Part shown: positions 54,356 to 60,325 of the stretch, piece after piece
Numbering within the stretch: the first letter of the stretch is position 1
Layout of the letters: each line of letters begins with the position of its first letter
DNA from: CAZUGA01 sp964619885
GTDB taxonomy: Bacteria > Pseudomonadota > Gammaproteobacteria > Methylococcales > UBA1147
Assembly (NCBI GenBank): GCA_964619885.1
Contig: CAZUGA010000028.1
Coordinates: 1 to 60,325, forward strand
Reading direction: 5' to 3'
DNA: 60,325 nucleotides
Translations under genes and position numbers: made by a program
The notes under the pieces: generated by a model
What the model was told of the DNA's origin: nothing
The model's database searches: none
The model's input: only the letters and a program-made list of their open reading frames with translations

Positions 54356-55792
54356 TCAACGATTAAGGCCGTTAATAATATGCTGCTTGGATGCGGCTCC
54401 ACTGGCCAATGCATCACGAATGGCTTGTTCCACCAAGCGTTCATCGTGATGTAAGACTAAGGCCAGTATATCCACCCTATCCCGATCCCCGCCGGGATGC
54501 TTGAGCCATTTTTGTTGTAATCGTTTAAAACTCTCGGGTAGCTCTTGGAACGGTGCGCCGTTACGCAATGCACCGGGTTTGCGCTGCAACACGGACAGAT
54601 AATGTTGCCACTGGTAGACTGTTTTTCCTGTCACGTTGTGGCCGCGTGCAAACACGCGTTGATGCTCAGCAATCACCTTTTGTTCTGCGACAACCGTCAG
54701 TTTATCTGCGTAAACATGCAAACTGACGGGCCGATTGGCAAAGGCAGCGGGGACACTGTAACGATGATTATCGTAGGTAATCAGGCAGGTTGAGGAGACC
54801 CGTTTGCTCTGCTCAATAAAGCCATCAAACGGTGTCGGAACTGGCATTAAGCAAACCACTTCATCTTGCCAGACATCCGCTATCATTCTGTTTTTATCGT
54901 CAGGGTGGCGTAGCTGTTGCCATAACGCCTTGCATCGTCGTTCTAGCCAGACGTTAAGTTCATCAAGACTACTGAAGGCCGGGACCTGATGCCAAAGCCG
55001 GTCTCTCGAATCACGCACATTCTTCTCGATCTGGCCTTTTTCCCAGCCCGCCGCCGGATTACAAAATTCCGCTGCAAACATAAAATGACTCACCATGACC
55101 TGAAACCGGGCATTCACCGTCCGCTTCTTTCCACGGCCCACTTTATCAACCGCGGTTTTCATATTATCGTAGATACCGCGCTCGGGAATACCACCCAGCA
55201 CCCTGAACGCATGATTATGCGCATCGAACAACATCTCATGGGTCTGCAGGGGGTAGGCTCTCAAAAAGAAAGCACGGCTGTGGCTCAGCTTGAACTGGGC
55301 AATCTGAAGCTTCGTGTTCTGACCGTCGATAACGACCCAGTCTTCGCTCCAATCAAACTGAAACGCTTCACCGGGGGCAAAAATCAGCGGCACATAGGTC
55401 CCACGGCTCGCCACACGTGATGCTTCTTGTTGTTGACCGCGCCAATCTCTGGCAAAAACGGCAACGCGGTCATAAGAACCGGTATAACCGAGCTGTACCA
55501 GATTATAAAAGAGCTGCTTTACTGAAAGTCGCTGTTTACGCTTGCGTTGTGACTCTCGATGCAGCCAGCTGGTCAGCGTATTGGCATACTCATCCAGTTT
55601 ACTGCGACCTTTGCGTTTTGGATACTGGGGCTCGACAACACCACTCGCCAGATATTTACGAACCGTATTGCGGGATAATCCGGTTCGCCTGGCGATCTCT
55701 CGAATACTGATTTCATCACGGTAATACCACCGCCTCATCACACTTAATAATGCCACGTCTATCACTCCTTTCTTCTCCTGCTGAGTTCTCAA
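54356..55792 (-). CDS. istA: IstA, IS21-family transposase
   Basis: 478 residues. N-terminal helix-turn-helix (SIREIARRTGLSRNTVRKYL, about 30-49). DDE integrase core with FQFDWSEDWVVIDG (first Asp), GGIPERGIYDNMKTAVDKVG (second Asp) and NPAAGWEKGQIEKNVRDSRD (Glu). A C-terminal beta-rich domain carries YDNHRYSVPAAF. The gene looks intact. It is 106 bases upstream of istB, and the two would be co-transcribed. Confidence 0.95.
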   Translation of the reverse strand: MRTQQEKKGVIDVALLSVMRRWYYRDEISIREIARRTGLSRNTVRKYLASGVVEPQYPKRKGRSKLDEYANTLTSWLHRESQRKRKQRLSVKQLFYNLVQLGYTGSYDRVAVFARDWRGQQQEASRVASRGTYVPLIFAPGEAFQFDWSEDWVVIDGQNTKLQIAQFKLSHSRAFFLRAYPLQTHEMLFDAHNHAFRVLGGIPERGIYDNMKTAVDKVGRGKKRTVNARFQVMVSHFMFAAEFCNPAAGWEKGQIEKNVRDSRDRLWHQVPAFSSLDELNVWLERRCKALWQQLRHPDDKNRMIADVWQDEVVCLMPVPTPFDGFIEQSKRVSSTCLITYDNHRYSVPAAFANRPVSLHVYADKLTVVAEQKVIAEHQRVFARGHNVTGKTVYQWQHYLSVLQRKPGALRNGAPFQELPESFKRLQQKWLKHPGGDRDRVDILALVLHHDERLVEQAIRDALASGAASKQHIINGLNR

Positions 55793-55870
55793 CAGGTCAG
55801 GGTTACACGTGGGTCAATTTTCGGCGCAAATATCCGGGTTTAGTGGGTCACTATTGGATGCAATTTAACA

Positions 55871-56046
55871 ATATGATTGCAATCTTGATCTCTGTCTTTA
55901 TTATCAATTGAACAAATTTTGTCTTGCCAAAACGGAGGCGCCCATATAAGTCCATATATGACAGAACCTGCTAAAAATATTTGCTGCTTAGGTAATTGGT
56001 GAGAATCCAAGGTATTTTGGTTTCGATTTTGACAATCCTTTGGCAC
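55871..56046 (-). pseudogene. Fragment of an unrecognised gene cut by the IS
   Basis: Minus-strand frame LPKQQIFLAGSVIYGLIWAP and DKICSIDNKDRDQDCNHIVK looks like protein, with a short hydrophobic run, but its reading enters the IS inverted repeat. No ATG or ribosome-binding site is evident, and no family is recognised. Confidence 0.3.
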
Positions 56047-56060
56047 TCGGCGAAAGTTAA

Positions 56061-56393
56061 TCAGGCAGCTTGATCCCCTAAAGAACTTAGTTTCTCAAGC
56101 GTATCCGAGAATTTACGTACCATCAAAATCAATGCGGACGCTTGGGCATTTGGTTTGGCACGACCCTGCTCCCAATTTTCAAGCGTGCGTAGGGACACAC
56201 GTAGACGACGTGCAAAAACAGCTCGCGAAACATGCAGCCGCTCGCGGGTATCGCGGATCAGGTCTGCATCTGCTTCCAGTGGCGGCAGGTCTTCAATCTC
56301 GTGAGAACGCAAGGTGATCTTGCCTTCGCGTTGCTGCTGCATCGTATCGACACCTTCCATCAATTCATCAAATAGCTTGCGTTTCTTAGTCAT
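56061..56393 (-). CDS. Antitoxin, NadS/HigA-like helix-turn-helix protein
   Basis: 110 residues. N-terminal part ELMEGVDTMQQQREGKITLR, then an XRE-type HTH at about 48-95 (IRDTRERLHVSRAVFARRLR and TLENWEQGRAKPNAQASALI). The LENWEQGRxxPN end of the HTH is characteristic of antitoxins paired with RelE/HigB-type toxins encoded upstream. It is intact. Its ATG overlaps the toxin-gene end by 8 bases. It probably represses its own promoter through the palindrome at 56725-56743. With the toxin destroyed, it may persist as a free regulator or as an anti-addiction antitoxin. Confidence 0.85.
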   Translation of the reverse strand: MTKKRKLFDELMEGVDTMQQQREGKITLRSHEIEDLPPLEADADLIRDTRERLHVSRAVFARRLRVSLRTLENWEQGRAKPNAQASALILMVRKFSDTLEKLSSLGDQAA

Positions 56394-56716
56394 CGTTTAT
56401 GTCTCTGGCTTCCAATTCAGCCTGAATCGATTTCTTCAGCGCCTTTTTCTCGCCGGAAGTCAGATTGGTTGCCTCGTCCTTATCGTATAGAGTGAAAAGC
56501 CATACTTGGTGGTCAGTTGTTAGGTAATAATAGATTACCCTTACCTCTACGGGAGTCTTCCCAACGGACTTTTCGGAATCCGCCGGTGCCGGGCATCACG
56601 TCGCCCAGTTCAGGATTTTCTAGAAGAGCTTTCTGTAATGCCTGATATGCCTCATCATTCAAGTAGTCTGGAAGAAGACGCGTGAATAGAGGGGTCTCGA
56701 AAAACACCAGTTTCAT
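56386..56716 (-). pseudogene. RelE/ParE-type toxin, inactivated by a ~20-base deletion
   Basis: From ATG 56716 the frame reads MKLVFFETPLFTRLLPDYLN and on to PGTGGFRKVRWEDSRRGKG, then leaves frame and stops after 67 residues (LLLPNN). The remaining part, VIYYYLTTDHQVWLFTLYDK and DEATNLTSGEKKALKKSIQA, continues in another frame up to the antitoxin start. Compared with relatives (RRGKGKRGGLRVIYYY), about 20 bases are missing, removing roughly KRGGLR and shifting the frame. The lost stretch is next to residues needed for mRNA cleavage in RelE relatives. Gene order toxin-antitoxin is retained. Confidence 0.85.
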
Positions 56717-56724
56717 TAATACAG

Positions 56725-56743
56725 TATACGCAACTTGCGTATA
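56725..56743. promoter_or_regulatory. 19-bp palindromic operator of the first toxin-antitoxin module
   Basis: TATACGCAACTTGCGTATA: two 9-base arms, perfect inverted repeat around a central C, 9 bases upstream of the toxin start. Position and symmetry fit an autorepression site for the HTH antitoxin, and it remains perfect although the toxin gene is dead. Confidence 0.7.
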
Positions 56744-56899
56744 TATTCAATATTTTTGAATTGAACACCTTGACCTTTCCCTTGAGATCGGGCCACATTC
56801 AGCGAGAGATTTCCTGTAAAAGTGATCGAGAAGGGAGGTCTTAAAATGAAGGGCATAAAATTGTTCTGGATTAGTTTTTTTAATTTTGCTTCAGAAAAG

Positions 56900-57193
56900 C
56901 TAAATCAACGAGATTTGAAGCTCCCGACCGACTGCGCGGGCGGCCTTCGACATCGTTGCCAACGTCACATTGGCAACGGCAGGGTCAAGCAATCGATCAA
57001 GCTGCCGACGACTGGTGTTCATTCTTTCAGCCATCGCTGTTTTTGAAAGATGATTGTCGGTCATAGCTTGACGAACTTGGTCAGCCAACATTTCCTTGAT
57101 GGCTTGGTGTTCAGATTCTTCAAGCAGGCCTTGTTCACCTAGAAAATCATCAAACGATGAGCCAATGTGGGGATTTTGGGATGGCTTAGTCAT
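56900..57193 (-). CDS. Antitoxin, XRE/HigA-like helix-turn-helix protein
   Basis: 97 residues with DDFLGEQGLLEESEHQAIKE, then an HTH (about 45-90) KTAMAERMNTSRRQLDRLLD and VTLATMSKAARAVGRELQIS. The SRxQLDRLLDP...VTLATLxKAARAVGRE pattern is standard in antitoxins paired with Gp49-like (DUF891) toxins. Intact. Its ATG 57193 overlaps the original toxin-gene stop (57188-57186). Confidence 0.85.
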   Translation of the reverse strand: MTKPSQNPHIGSSFDDFLGEQGLLEESEHQAIKEMLADQVRQAMTDNHLSKTAMAERMNTSRRQLDRLLDPAVANVTLATMSKAARAVGRELQISLI

Positions 57194-57539
57194 TTTTCTC
57201 TACGTCTTTCCTACGATTTATCGCAAGGTCTAAATCGGGTTTTGGTGTCTTCTAGGCTTTCTTTACAAAACCATGCAACAAGATCATTTCATTTGCCTTG
57301 ATAAAGAAGATAACGCGAGCAATACGTTGATCCGTAATGTCGCTACGGACTGCATAAAGCCTTTGCTCTAATGGTCTGCTGTAGGGCATTCCAATCGGCC
57401 AACCAAATTCGACCTTTTGAATATCTTTACCGACATTTTTCGGGCTTTTATGTCTAACTTTAATAACCATTCCCGGACTGGCTGCAGGCCATTCAAGGTT
57501 TGATAAAATTTCGCGCGAATCTTTAATTAACCGTGTCAT
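57186..57539 (-). pseudogene. Gp49-like (HigB/DUF891) toxin, cut short by a nonsense codon
   Basis: From ATG 57539 the frame gives 95 residues: MTRLIKDSREILSNLEWPAA to VEFGWPIGMPYSRPLEQRLY, AVRSDITDQRIARVIFFIKA and LLHGFVKKA, then TAG at 57254-57252. The same frame then continues KTPKPDLDLAINRRKDVEKN-D to a stop at 57188-57186 overlapping the antitoxin start. Relatives have Q at this point (LLHGFxKKTQKTP), so a single C-to-T change (CAG to TAG) explains the stop. About 21 C-terminal residues, including part of the family core, are lost; residual activity is unlikely but not excluded. Confidence 0.82.
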
Positions 57540-57546
57540 ATATGAC
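57535..57546. promoter_or_regulatory. Candidate operator of the second toxin-antitoxin module
   Basis: GTCATATATGAC, a perfect 12-base palindrome covering the toxin start codon. Autorepression of toxin-antitoxin operons often uses such sites, but this one is short and may be chance. Confidence 0.35.
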
Positions 57547-57700
57547 GCATATTATCAAGGAAGGTTCGACGCTCCGATGTAGTAAAAATGTCACCAAGTT
57601 TAAGTGTAAGTAGGGTAGGGTGTAGTAATATTAAAGTAGGGTTTGATGTGGCGAACGCTGCAAGCTATTGAATTATATATAGGTGTGATAAGAGCATAAG

Positions 57701-57750
57701 ACTTTTAATGCGATGGTCGAGCGTTCGAATCGCACGCTCACGGCCCACCA
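57701..57750 (+). repeat. attR: duplicated 3' end of tRNA-Lys, right boundary of the island
   Basis: Matches tRNA-Lys positions 53185-53230 (ACTTTTAATGCG through GGCCCACCA) except for four extra bases in the T-arm (TCGCACGCTC here versus TCGCTC). The acceptor, D-arm and 5' anticodon half are missing, so it cannot be a functional tRNA. It closes the island. Confidence 0.85.
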
Positions 57751-57827
57751 ATTAAAACAACCACTTACAGAATCCCACTCAAAAATAAAATTTGTACTTA
57801 AGTGATAGGTAAGTGCAAATATCGCAT

Positions 57828-57850
57828 AAAAAACCCCGCCAAAGCGGGGC
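57828..57850 (-). terminator. Intrinsic terminator after the lipoprotein gene
   Basis: On the minus strand a GC stem, CCCCGC-tttg-GCGGGG, is followed by a run of six T (complement of 57828-57833). It is 50 bases beyond the lipoprotein stop. Nearly the same hairpin recurs at 58448-58469. Confidence 0.8.
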
Positions 57851-57901
57851 CAAATCTTGATTGAGGTGATGACACCGCCTATTTTTTAGCCATCATGAGT
57901 A

Positions 57902-58249
57902 TCAGTTGTTTTCCATCGTACGTTTACTTGGATCGATTACTGGATCAGAATTTCTCATCCTAGGCTGACTGGCTTCAATAACTGCATCGGGATCCATCGG
58001 TTTGGCCGCGGTACCAGGTTTTTTTTGTTTGGTATTCTTCATTCTACGAGCACTTGGATCAATTCGTGGATCAGTATTCGCCATTCTGCGACTATTACCA
58101 TCACCTGCGGGACCGTAAGAATCTGACATTCGTCCGTAAACACCATCGTTTGGTCTTTGGCCATCGCCGTCAGGCGAATTACCGCATCCAGATAAAGCGC
58201 CAACCAATAAACTCGTTATCAAAATAGTCACATTGTTCTGTATTTTCAT
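57902..58249 (-). CDS. Small lipoprotein with an internal repeat, unknown function
   Basis: 115 residues with a strong ribosome-binding site (AGGAGGAG) before ATG 58249. Signal peptide with lipobox ALSGC, lipidated Cys22. The mature part is polar and disordered-looking, rich in Asp, Pro, Arg, Asn and Gly. It contains an 18-residue repeat of form RMxN(T/S)DPxIDPSxRxMxN at 55-72 and 97-114. The family is not recognised. The residue after Cys22 is Gly, not the Lol-avoidance Asp, so an outer-membrane location is likely. Confidence 0.8.
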   Translation of the reverse strand: MKIQNNVTILITSLLVGALSGCGNSPDGDGQRPNDGVYGRMSDSYGPAGDGNSRRMANTDPRIDPSARRMKNTKQKKPGTAAKPMDPDAVIEASQPRMRNSDPVIDPSKRTMENN

Positions 58250-58446
58250 GCTTTTCTCCTCCTGCCAATTTCTGATTTAAAATACATTACGCCCTCGTTA
58301 CCATAAAAACGCGAAACAACAAGTCTTACTGTATCGATACTTGCTACAAGCAAGTTCTAATAGCGATAGACATGGGCGTTAATACTTTATATTCGAAAGA
58401 AGAGTTAGTTTTTGATTTAGATCAATAATGAATTTTGATATCTGTG

Positions 58447-58469
58447 AAAACCCCGCCGAAGCGGGGTTT
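58447..58469 (-). terminator. Intrinsic terminator after the 54-residue ORF
   Basis: AAACCCCGC at 58448-58456 and GCGGGGTTT at 58461-58469 give a perfect 9-bp stem with loop CGAA. On the minus strand the trailing T-run is four bases long. It begins 20 bases after the stop of the small minus-strand ORF and may work in both directions. Confidence 0.7.
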
Positions 58470-58488
58470 GGTATTAATTGAATCAACG

Positions 58489-58653
58489 CTAATCCCTCTG
58501 ATTAAGCCACCAATGGTCCAGGTTGTTTAGGTGGTATTCAAAGTCATTCTTAACCGTTTCAACCAGGCTGCATACGTCAGCCACATCGGCATTTTCGAAA
58601 TTACCGTGTGCATGGCGAATTGCTAGTATAGTCAAAAAATCGCTTGATTTCAT
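58489..58653 (-). CDS. Possible small protein, 54 residues
   Basis: From ATG 58653: MKSSDFLTILAIRHAHGNFE, then VADVCSLVETVKNDFEYHLN and LDHWWLNQRD, stop at 58491-58489. The composition is protein-like (amphipathic helices, two adjacent Trp near the end), and the frame ends 20 bases before a good terminator. No clear ribosome-binding site is seen. No family is recognised. Confidence 0.5.
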   Translation of the reverse strand: MKSSDFLTILAIRHAHGNFENADVADVCSLVETVKNDFEYHLNNLDHWWLNQRD

Positions 58654-59061
58654 AGTCTGTTAATCAGCTTGTGATTTTTGTCAGTTTTTCCAAAAAAGTA
58701 GCATCCGTATTTATCAGTTCAATTTTGTAGGGTATTGTTTTATATTACTTAATCTCTAGCAATATATGCGCTAATACTGGAAAAAATTGGAAGCTGATTA
58801 ACATGTGGGCAGATACTCGGGCGATGCAAACTCGAACTACCGTCATCGACCCGCTGCAGCCTTTCGGAGATCTTAGAGCAGATCCGCGATTCGTCCTTCT
58901 TTTTGCGCCTCAATATAGTAGATATCTCGTTTTACCCAGCAGGGTAATAATACTGTAAGTAAAGACGCGACCCATTATTTCTTGAACTAGAAGGCAACAA
59001 ATCCAAAAAAGGTTTTTTTAAAAAGGTCGCCTAAATTGATTCACCCAATTTCAATTTTCAG
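58654..59061. other. Intergenic region with possible gene relic
   Basis: About 408 bases. On the minus strand 58955-58806 one frame reads KRDIYYIEAQKEGRIADLL, stop, DLRKAAAGR, two stops, FEFASPEYLPTC. The look is of a decayed coding sequence with three in-frame stops; I cannot name it. The promoter for the 54-residue ORF would be at the left end. Confidence 0.35.
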
Positions 59062-59487
59062 CTAATTATTATAATCCTTCACGTCACGCGAGCTACCAAC
59101 CATCGCATCGCGTTCCTCAAGCCACTGTTCGTATTGTCTAGTTTGCTCCGGCGTGAGAACCTTACGAATCTTTTTTTCTTCCTCATCATGAATTCGATTC
59201 ATTGCTGCCTGCAGCGGCGGAATTTTCTTCTCCTGTTGTGTTATTGCGGCACTATCATTGGCAGTTTTGGCACGACGCAAGGCGCGTTGTTCACGATGTA
59301 GATCTCCACGAGGCTTTCTCATGGCATCCCGAGCTTCTTTCTGAATATCCATAATTCGCTTACGTTGCTCGGTAGTCAAGCCATCAATCTTGCTAGTAAC
59401 GGGAGCATCGGCATGTCCATAACTGCTGAATAACAGTAGACTTCCGACAACAAATAAAAAAATGAATGAGAACTGTTTGGTATGCAT
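59062..59487 (-). CDS. Spy/CpxP-like LTxxQ-motif periplasmic protein
   Basis: 141 residues from ATG 59487, chosen for AAGGAG eight bases upstream; an extension to 59577 lacks this. Signal peptide 1-26 (ends SSYGHA). The mature part is a long charged helical protein with two LTxxQ motifs: LTTEQ at about 37-41 and LTPEQ near 115, followed by YEQWLEERDAM. These motifs define the Spy/CpxP group of periplasmic chaperones and stress sensors, which are usually induced by envelope or metal stress. No CpxAR-type regulators are in the window. The middle section RGDLHREQRALRRAK is very basic. Confidence 0.78.
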   Translation of the reverse strand: MHTKQFSFIFLFVVGSLLLFSSYGHADAPVTSKIDGLTTEQRKRIMDIQKEARDAMRKPRGDLHREQRALRRAKTANDSAAITQQEKKIPPLQAAMNRIHDEEEKKIRKVLTPEQTRQYEQWLEERDAMVGSSRDVKDYNN

Positions 59488-59889
59488 ATTTGCTCCTTGA
59501 CTAAGAGTTATTTTTAAAAACAAATATTTCCTCCAAAATTTAGTCGGGTTGAAAAGAATCAATCGCCCCATTGTCATCCGTCGTAAACTTTAGGTCTGGC
59601 TATCTTACCTTTTGCCAGTCTCAGTTTACAAAAACTATCATTGAATCCTCATTTTTCTAAACGGGATATCATGTGAATCAATCATGAAAAACGGATCTAG
59701 ATAACATCTGATGAAAAATGGTCTACTGTGGCTGGCACAATCGATACCGTCACACCATTTTTTTGAGAATATGTCGAAACGCCTCTTTCGACGAAGCTGG
59801 CATTGAATTTGAAGCGGTCTGAACGCCACTAGGCGACCATTCCATTTGCCGCGCGGCTCATAAAATAGGATACCTTTTTTCAGGGGTGA
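59488..59889. other. Intergenic region, nothing assigned
   Basis: About 400 AT-rich bases between two minus-strand genes. It should hold the promoter of the LTxxQ gene. Short open frames here lack ribosome-binding sites. Confidence 0.45.
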
Positions 59890-60249
59890 TTATTTAAGAT
59901 TCAAAGTGTATTTTTCCGAGGTCTTAGTGACTTCGTCGGTTTCCTCGCTGGATGTTGCAACTATCCGATAGTCGCACCGCGTTCCGTAATTGCGCCATTT
60001 AACCATGAAACTAAAGTCATCCATTTTTGGATCACTCTCGCTTAATTCAAACCAATCAGAGTCATTCATATCGGACGATTCGATAGCGAAATTGCCGATA
60101 TAGTTTGAGCTGTTTTCGCATTCCTCGCGTATACGTCGACCCAATGGATGATCGTTTTTGTACTTCTTATTGTGCTGAATTCGAGCGTATATTGTTCCGA
60201 TCAATGCGAGCATAATCATAAACATTAGCCCAAATAATAACCAACCCAT
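59890..60249 (-). CDS. Small membrane-anchored protein of unknown function
   Basis: 119 residues, ATG 60249 with AGGGAA upstream. One N-terminal transmembrane helix (about 3-22, WLLFGLMFMIMLALIGTIYA) followed by a basic stretch (RIQHNKKYKNDHPLGRRIRE), which by the positive-inside rule places the rest in the cytoplasm. The C-terminal domain is acidic (MNDSDWFELSESDPKMDDFS) and appears beta-rich near FMVKWRNYGTRCDYRIVATS. No family is recognised. Confidence 0.7.
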   Translation of the reverse strand: MGWLLFGLMFMIMLALIGTIYARIQHNKKYKNDHPLGRRIREECENSSNYIGNFAIESSDMNDSDWFELSESDPKMDDFSFMVKWRNYGTRCDYRIVATSSEETDEVTKTSEKYTLNLK

Positions 60250-60325
60250 TGGAATTCCCTAAAAAGTTAACTGTTGAGCCACTTGCAAAACTCATCAAAG
60301 CGAGTGGACTTAGTAGCTTGAATAG

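Larger units (their letters stand above)
53407..55870 (-). mobile_element. IS21-family insertion sequence, 2,464 bp
   Basis: Bounded by TGTTAAATTGC at 53407-53417 and its exact complement at 55860-55870. Longer matching end segments follow: TTGCGTCGAAAATTGACCCA at 53414-53433 matches the complement of 55810-55829 at 19 of 20 positions. Multiple TGACCC repeats at both ends are typical of IS21 elements. It carries istA and istB, transcribed leftward. The flanks (GTGGTG on the left, ATATGA on the right) show no target duplication, and they belong to different genes, so a deletion followed insertion. Confidence 0.85.

Noticed and set aside
56846..57046. Plus-strand ORF with a strong GGGAGG ribosome-binding site
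   Set aside because: It runs antisense through the intact antitoxin at 56900-57193 and its product has no protein-like features beyond the first 15 residues.
57701..57750. Second tRNA-Lys gene
   Set aside because: Only the 3' part matches; the acceptor 5' strand, D-arm and half of the anticodon stem are missing, and four extra bases disrupt the T-arm. It is the attachment-site duplicate.
1..60325. CRISPR array, prophage structural genes, ribosomal RNA operon, restriction or other known defence cluster
   Set aside because: No regularly spaced repeats, cas genes, phage structural genes, rRNA or restriction genes were found on either strand.

Overview
The window looks like the chromosome of an environmental gammaproteobacterium. 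The best evidence is gene order: nnr-tsaE-amidase-mutL-miaA-hfq-hflX-hflK-hflC-hisZ-purA-rnr-rlmB and yebC-ruvCAB-ybgC-tolQRAB-pal-cpoB-queE-queC-tRNA-Lys are both classic gammaproteobacterial strings. Tol-Pal, CpoB and an L,D-transpeptidase indicate a normal Gram-negative envelope. A PEP-CTERM protein suggests an exosortase-bearing, exopolysaccharide-making environmental strain, but no exosortase lies in the window. I cannot name a genus.

Layout. (1) 1-6400: a decayed IS91-type transposase at the left edge, then a light/oxidative-stress neighbourhood: DUF523-DUF1722 protein, a short mobile repeat (MITE), GST, photolyase, an FAD-dependent phytoene desaturase/retinol saturase-like enzyme with an apparent -1 frameshift at A AAA AAG, and a second GST-like protein. 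(2) 6.7-8.1 kb: a small exported protein and a PEP-CTERM protein preceded by a sigma54-like site. (3) 8.1-16 kb: xseB-ispA-HAD phosphatase operon, parE and parC, sodC, and a relic of an SGNH hydrolase broken by a 29-bp tandem duplication. (4) 16-24.5 kb: UPF0182 protein, L,D-transpeptidase, queG, CopD-like protein, nnr-tsaE. (5) 24.8-40.2 kb: cell-wall amidase, mismatch repair, tRNA modification, Hfq, HflX/HflKC, hisZ, purA, tRNA-Leu(CAG), rnr-rlmB. (6) 40.3-53 kb: an unassigned small gene, a DASS-type anion transporter, then yebC-ruvCAB and the Tol-Pal operon, queE-queC and tRNA-Lys(UUU). (7) 53.2-57.75 kb: a degraded genomic island in the 3' end of tRNA-Lys. It has an integrase tail, an IS21-family element (2,464 bp by its inverted repeats) with a frameshifted istB, and two toxin-antitoxin modules whose antitoxins are intact but whose toxins are both broken. 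The duplicated tRNA 3' end closes the island. (8) 57.8-60.3 kb: small minus-strand genes (repeat-containing lipoprotein, a 54-residue protein, a Spy/CpxP-like LTxxQ protein, a membrane-anchored protein), two of them followed by near-identical terminators.

Functional links. The ruv genes, MutL, photolyase, topoisomerase IV and ExoVII serve genome maintenance. QueE, QueC and QueG supply three steps of queuosine synthesis, and MiaA and RlmB modify tRNA and rRNA. The Tol-Pal-CpoB operon, the amidase and the L,D-transpeptidase act on the envelope during division. I found no intact undescribed system. The most unusual items are the toxin-dead island, the frameshift signal in the FAD enzyme, and the probable CTG start of miaA. 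All calls are from reading the sequence; no database search was possible.
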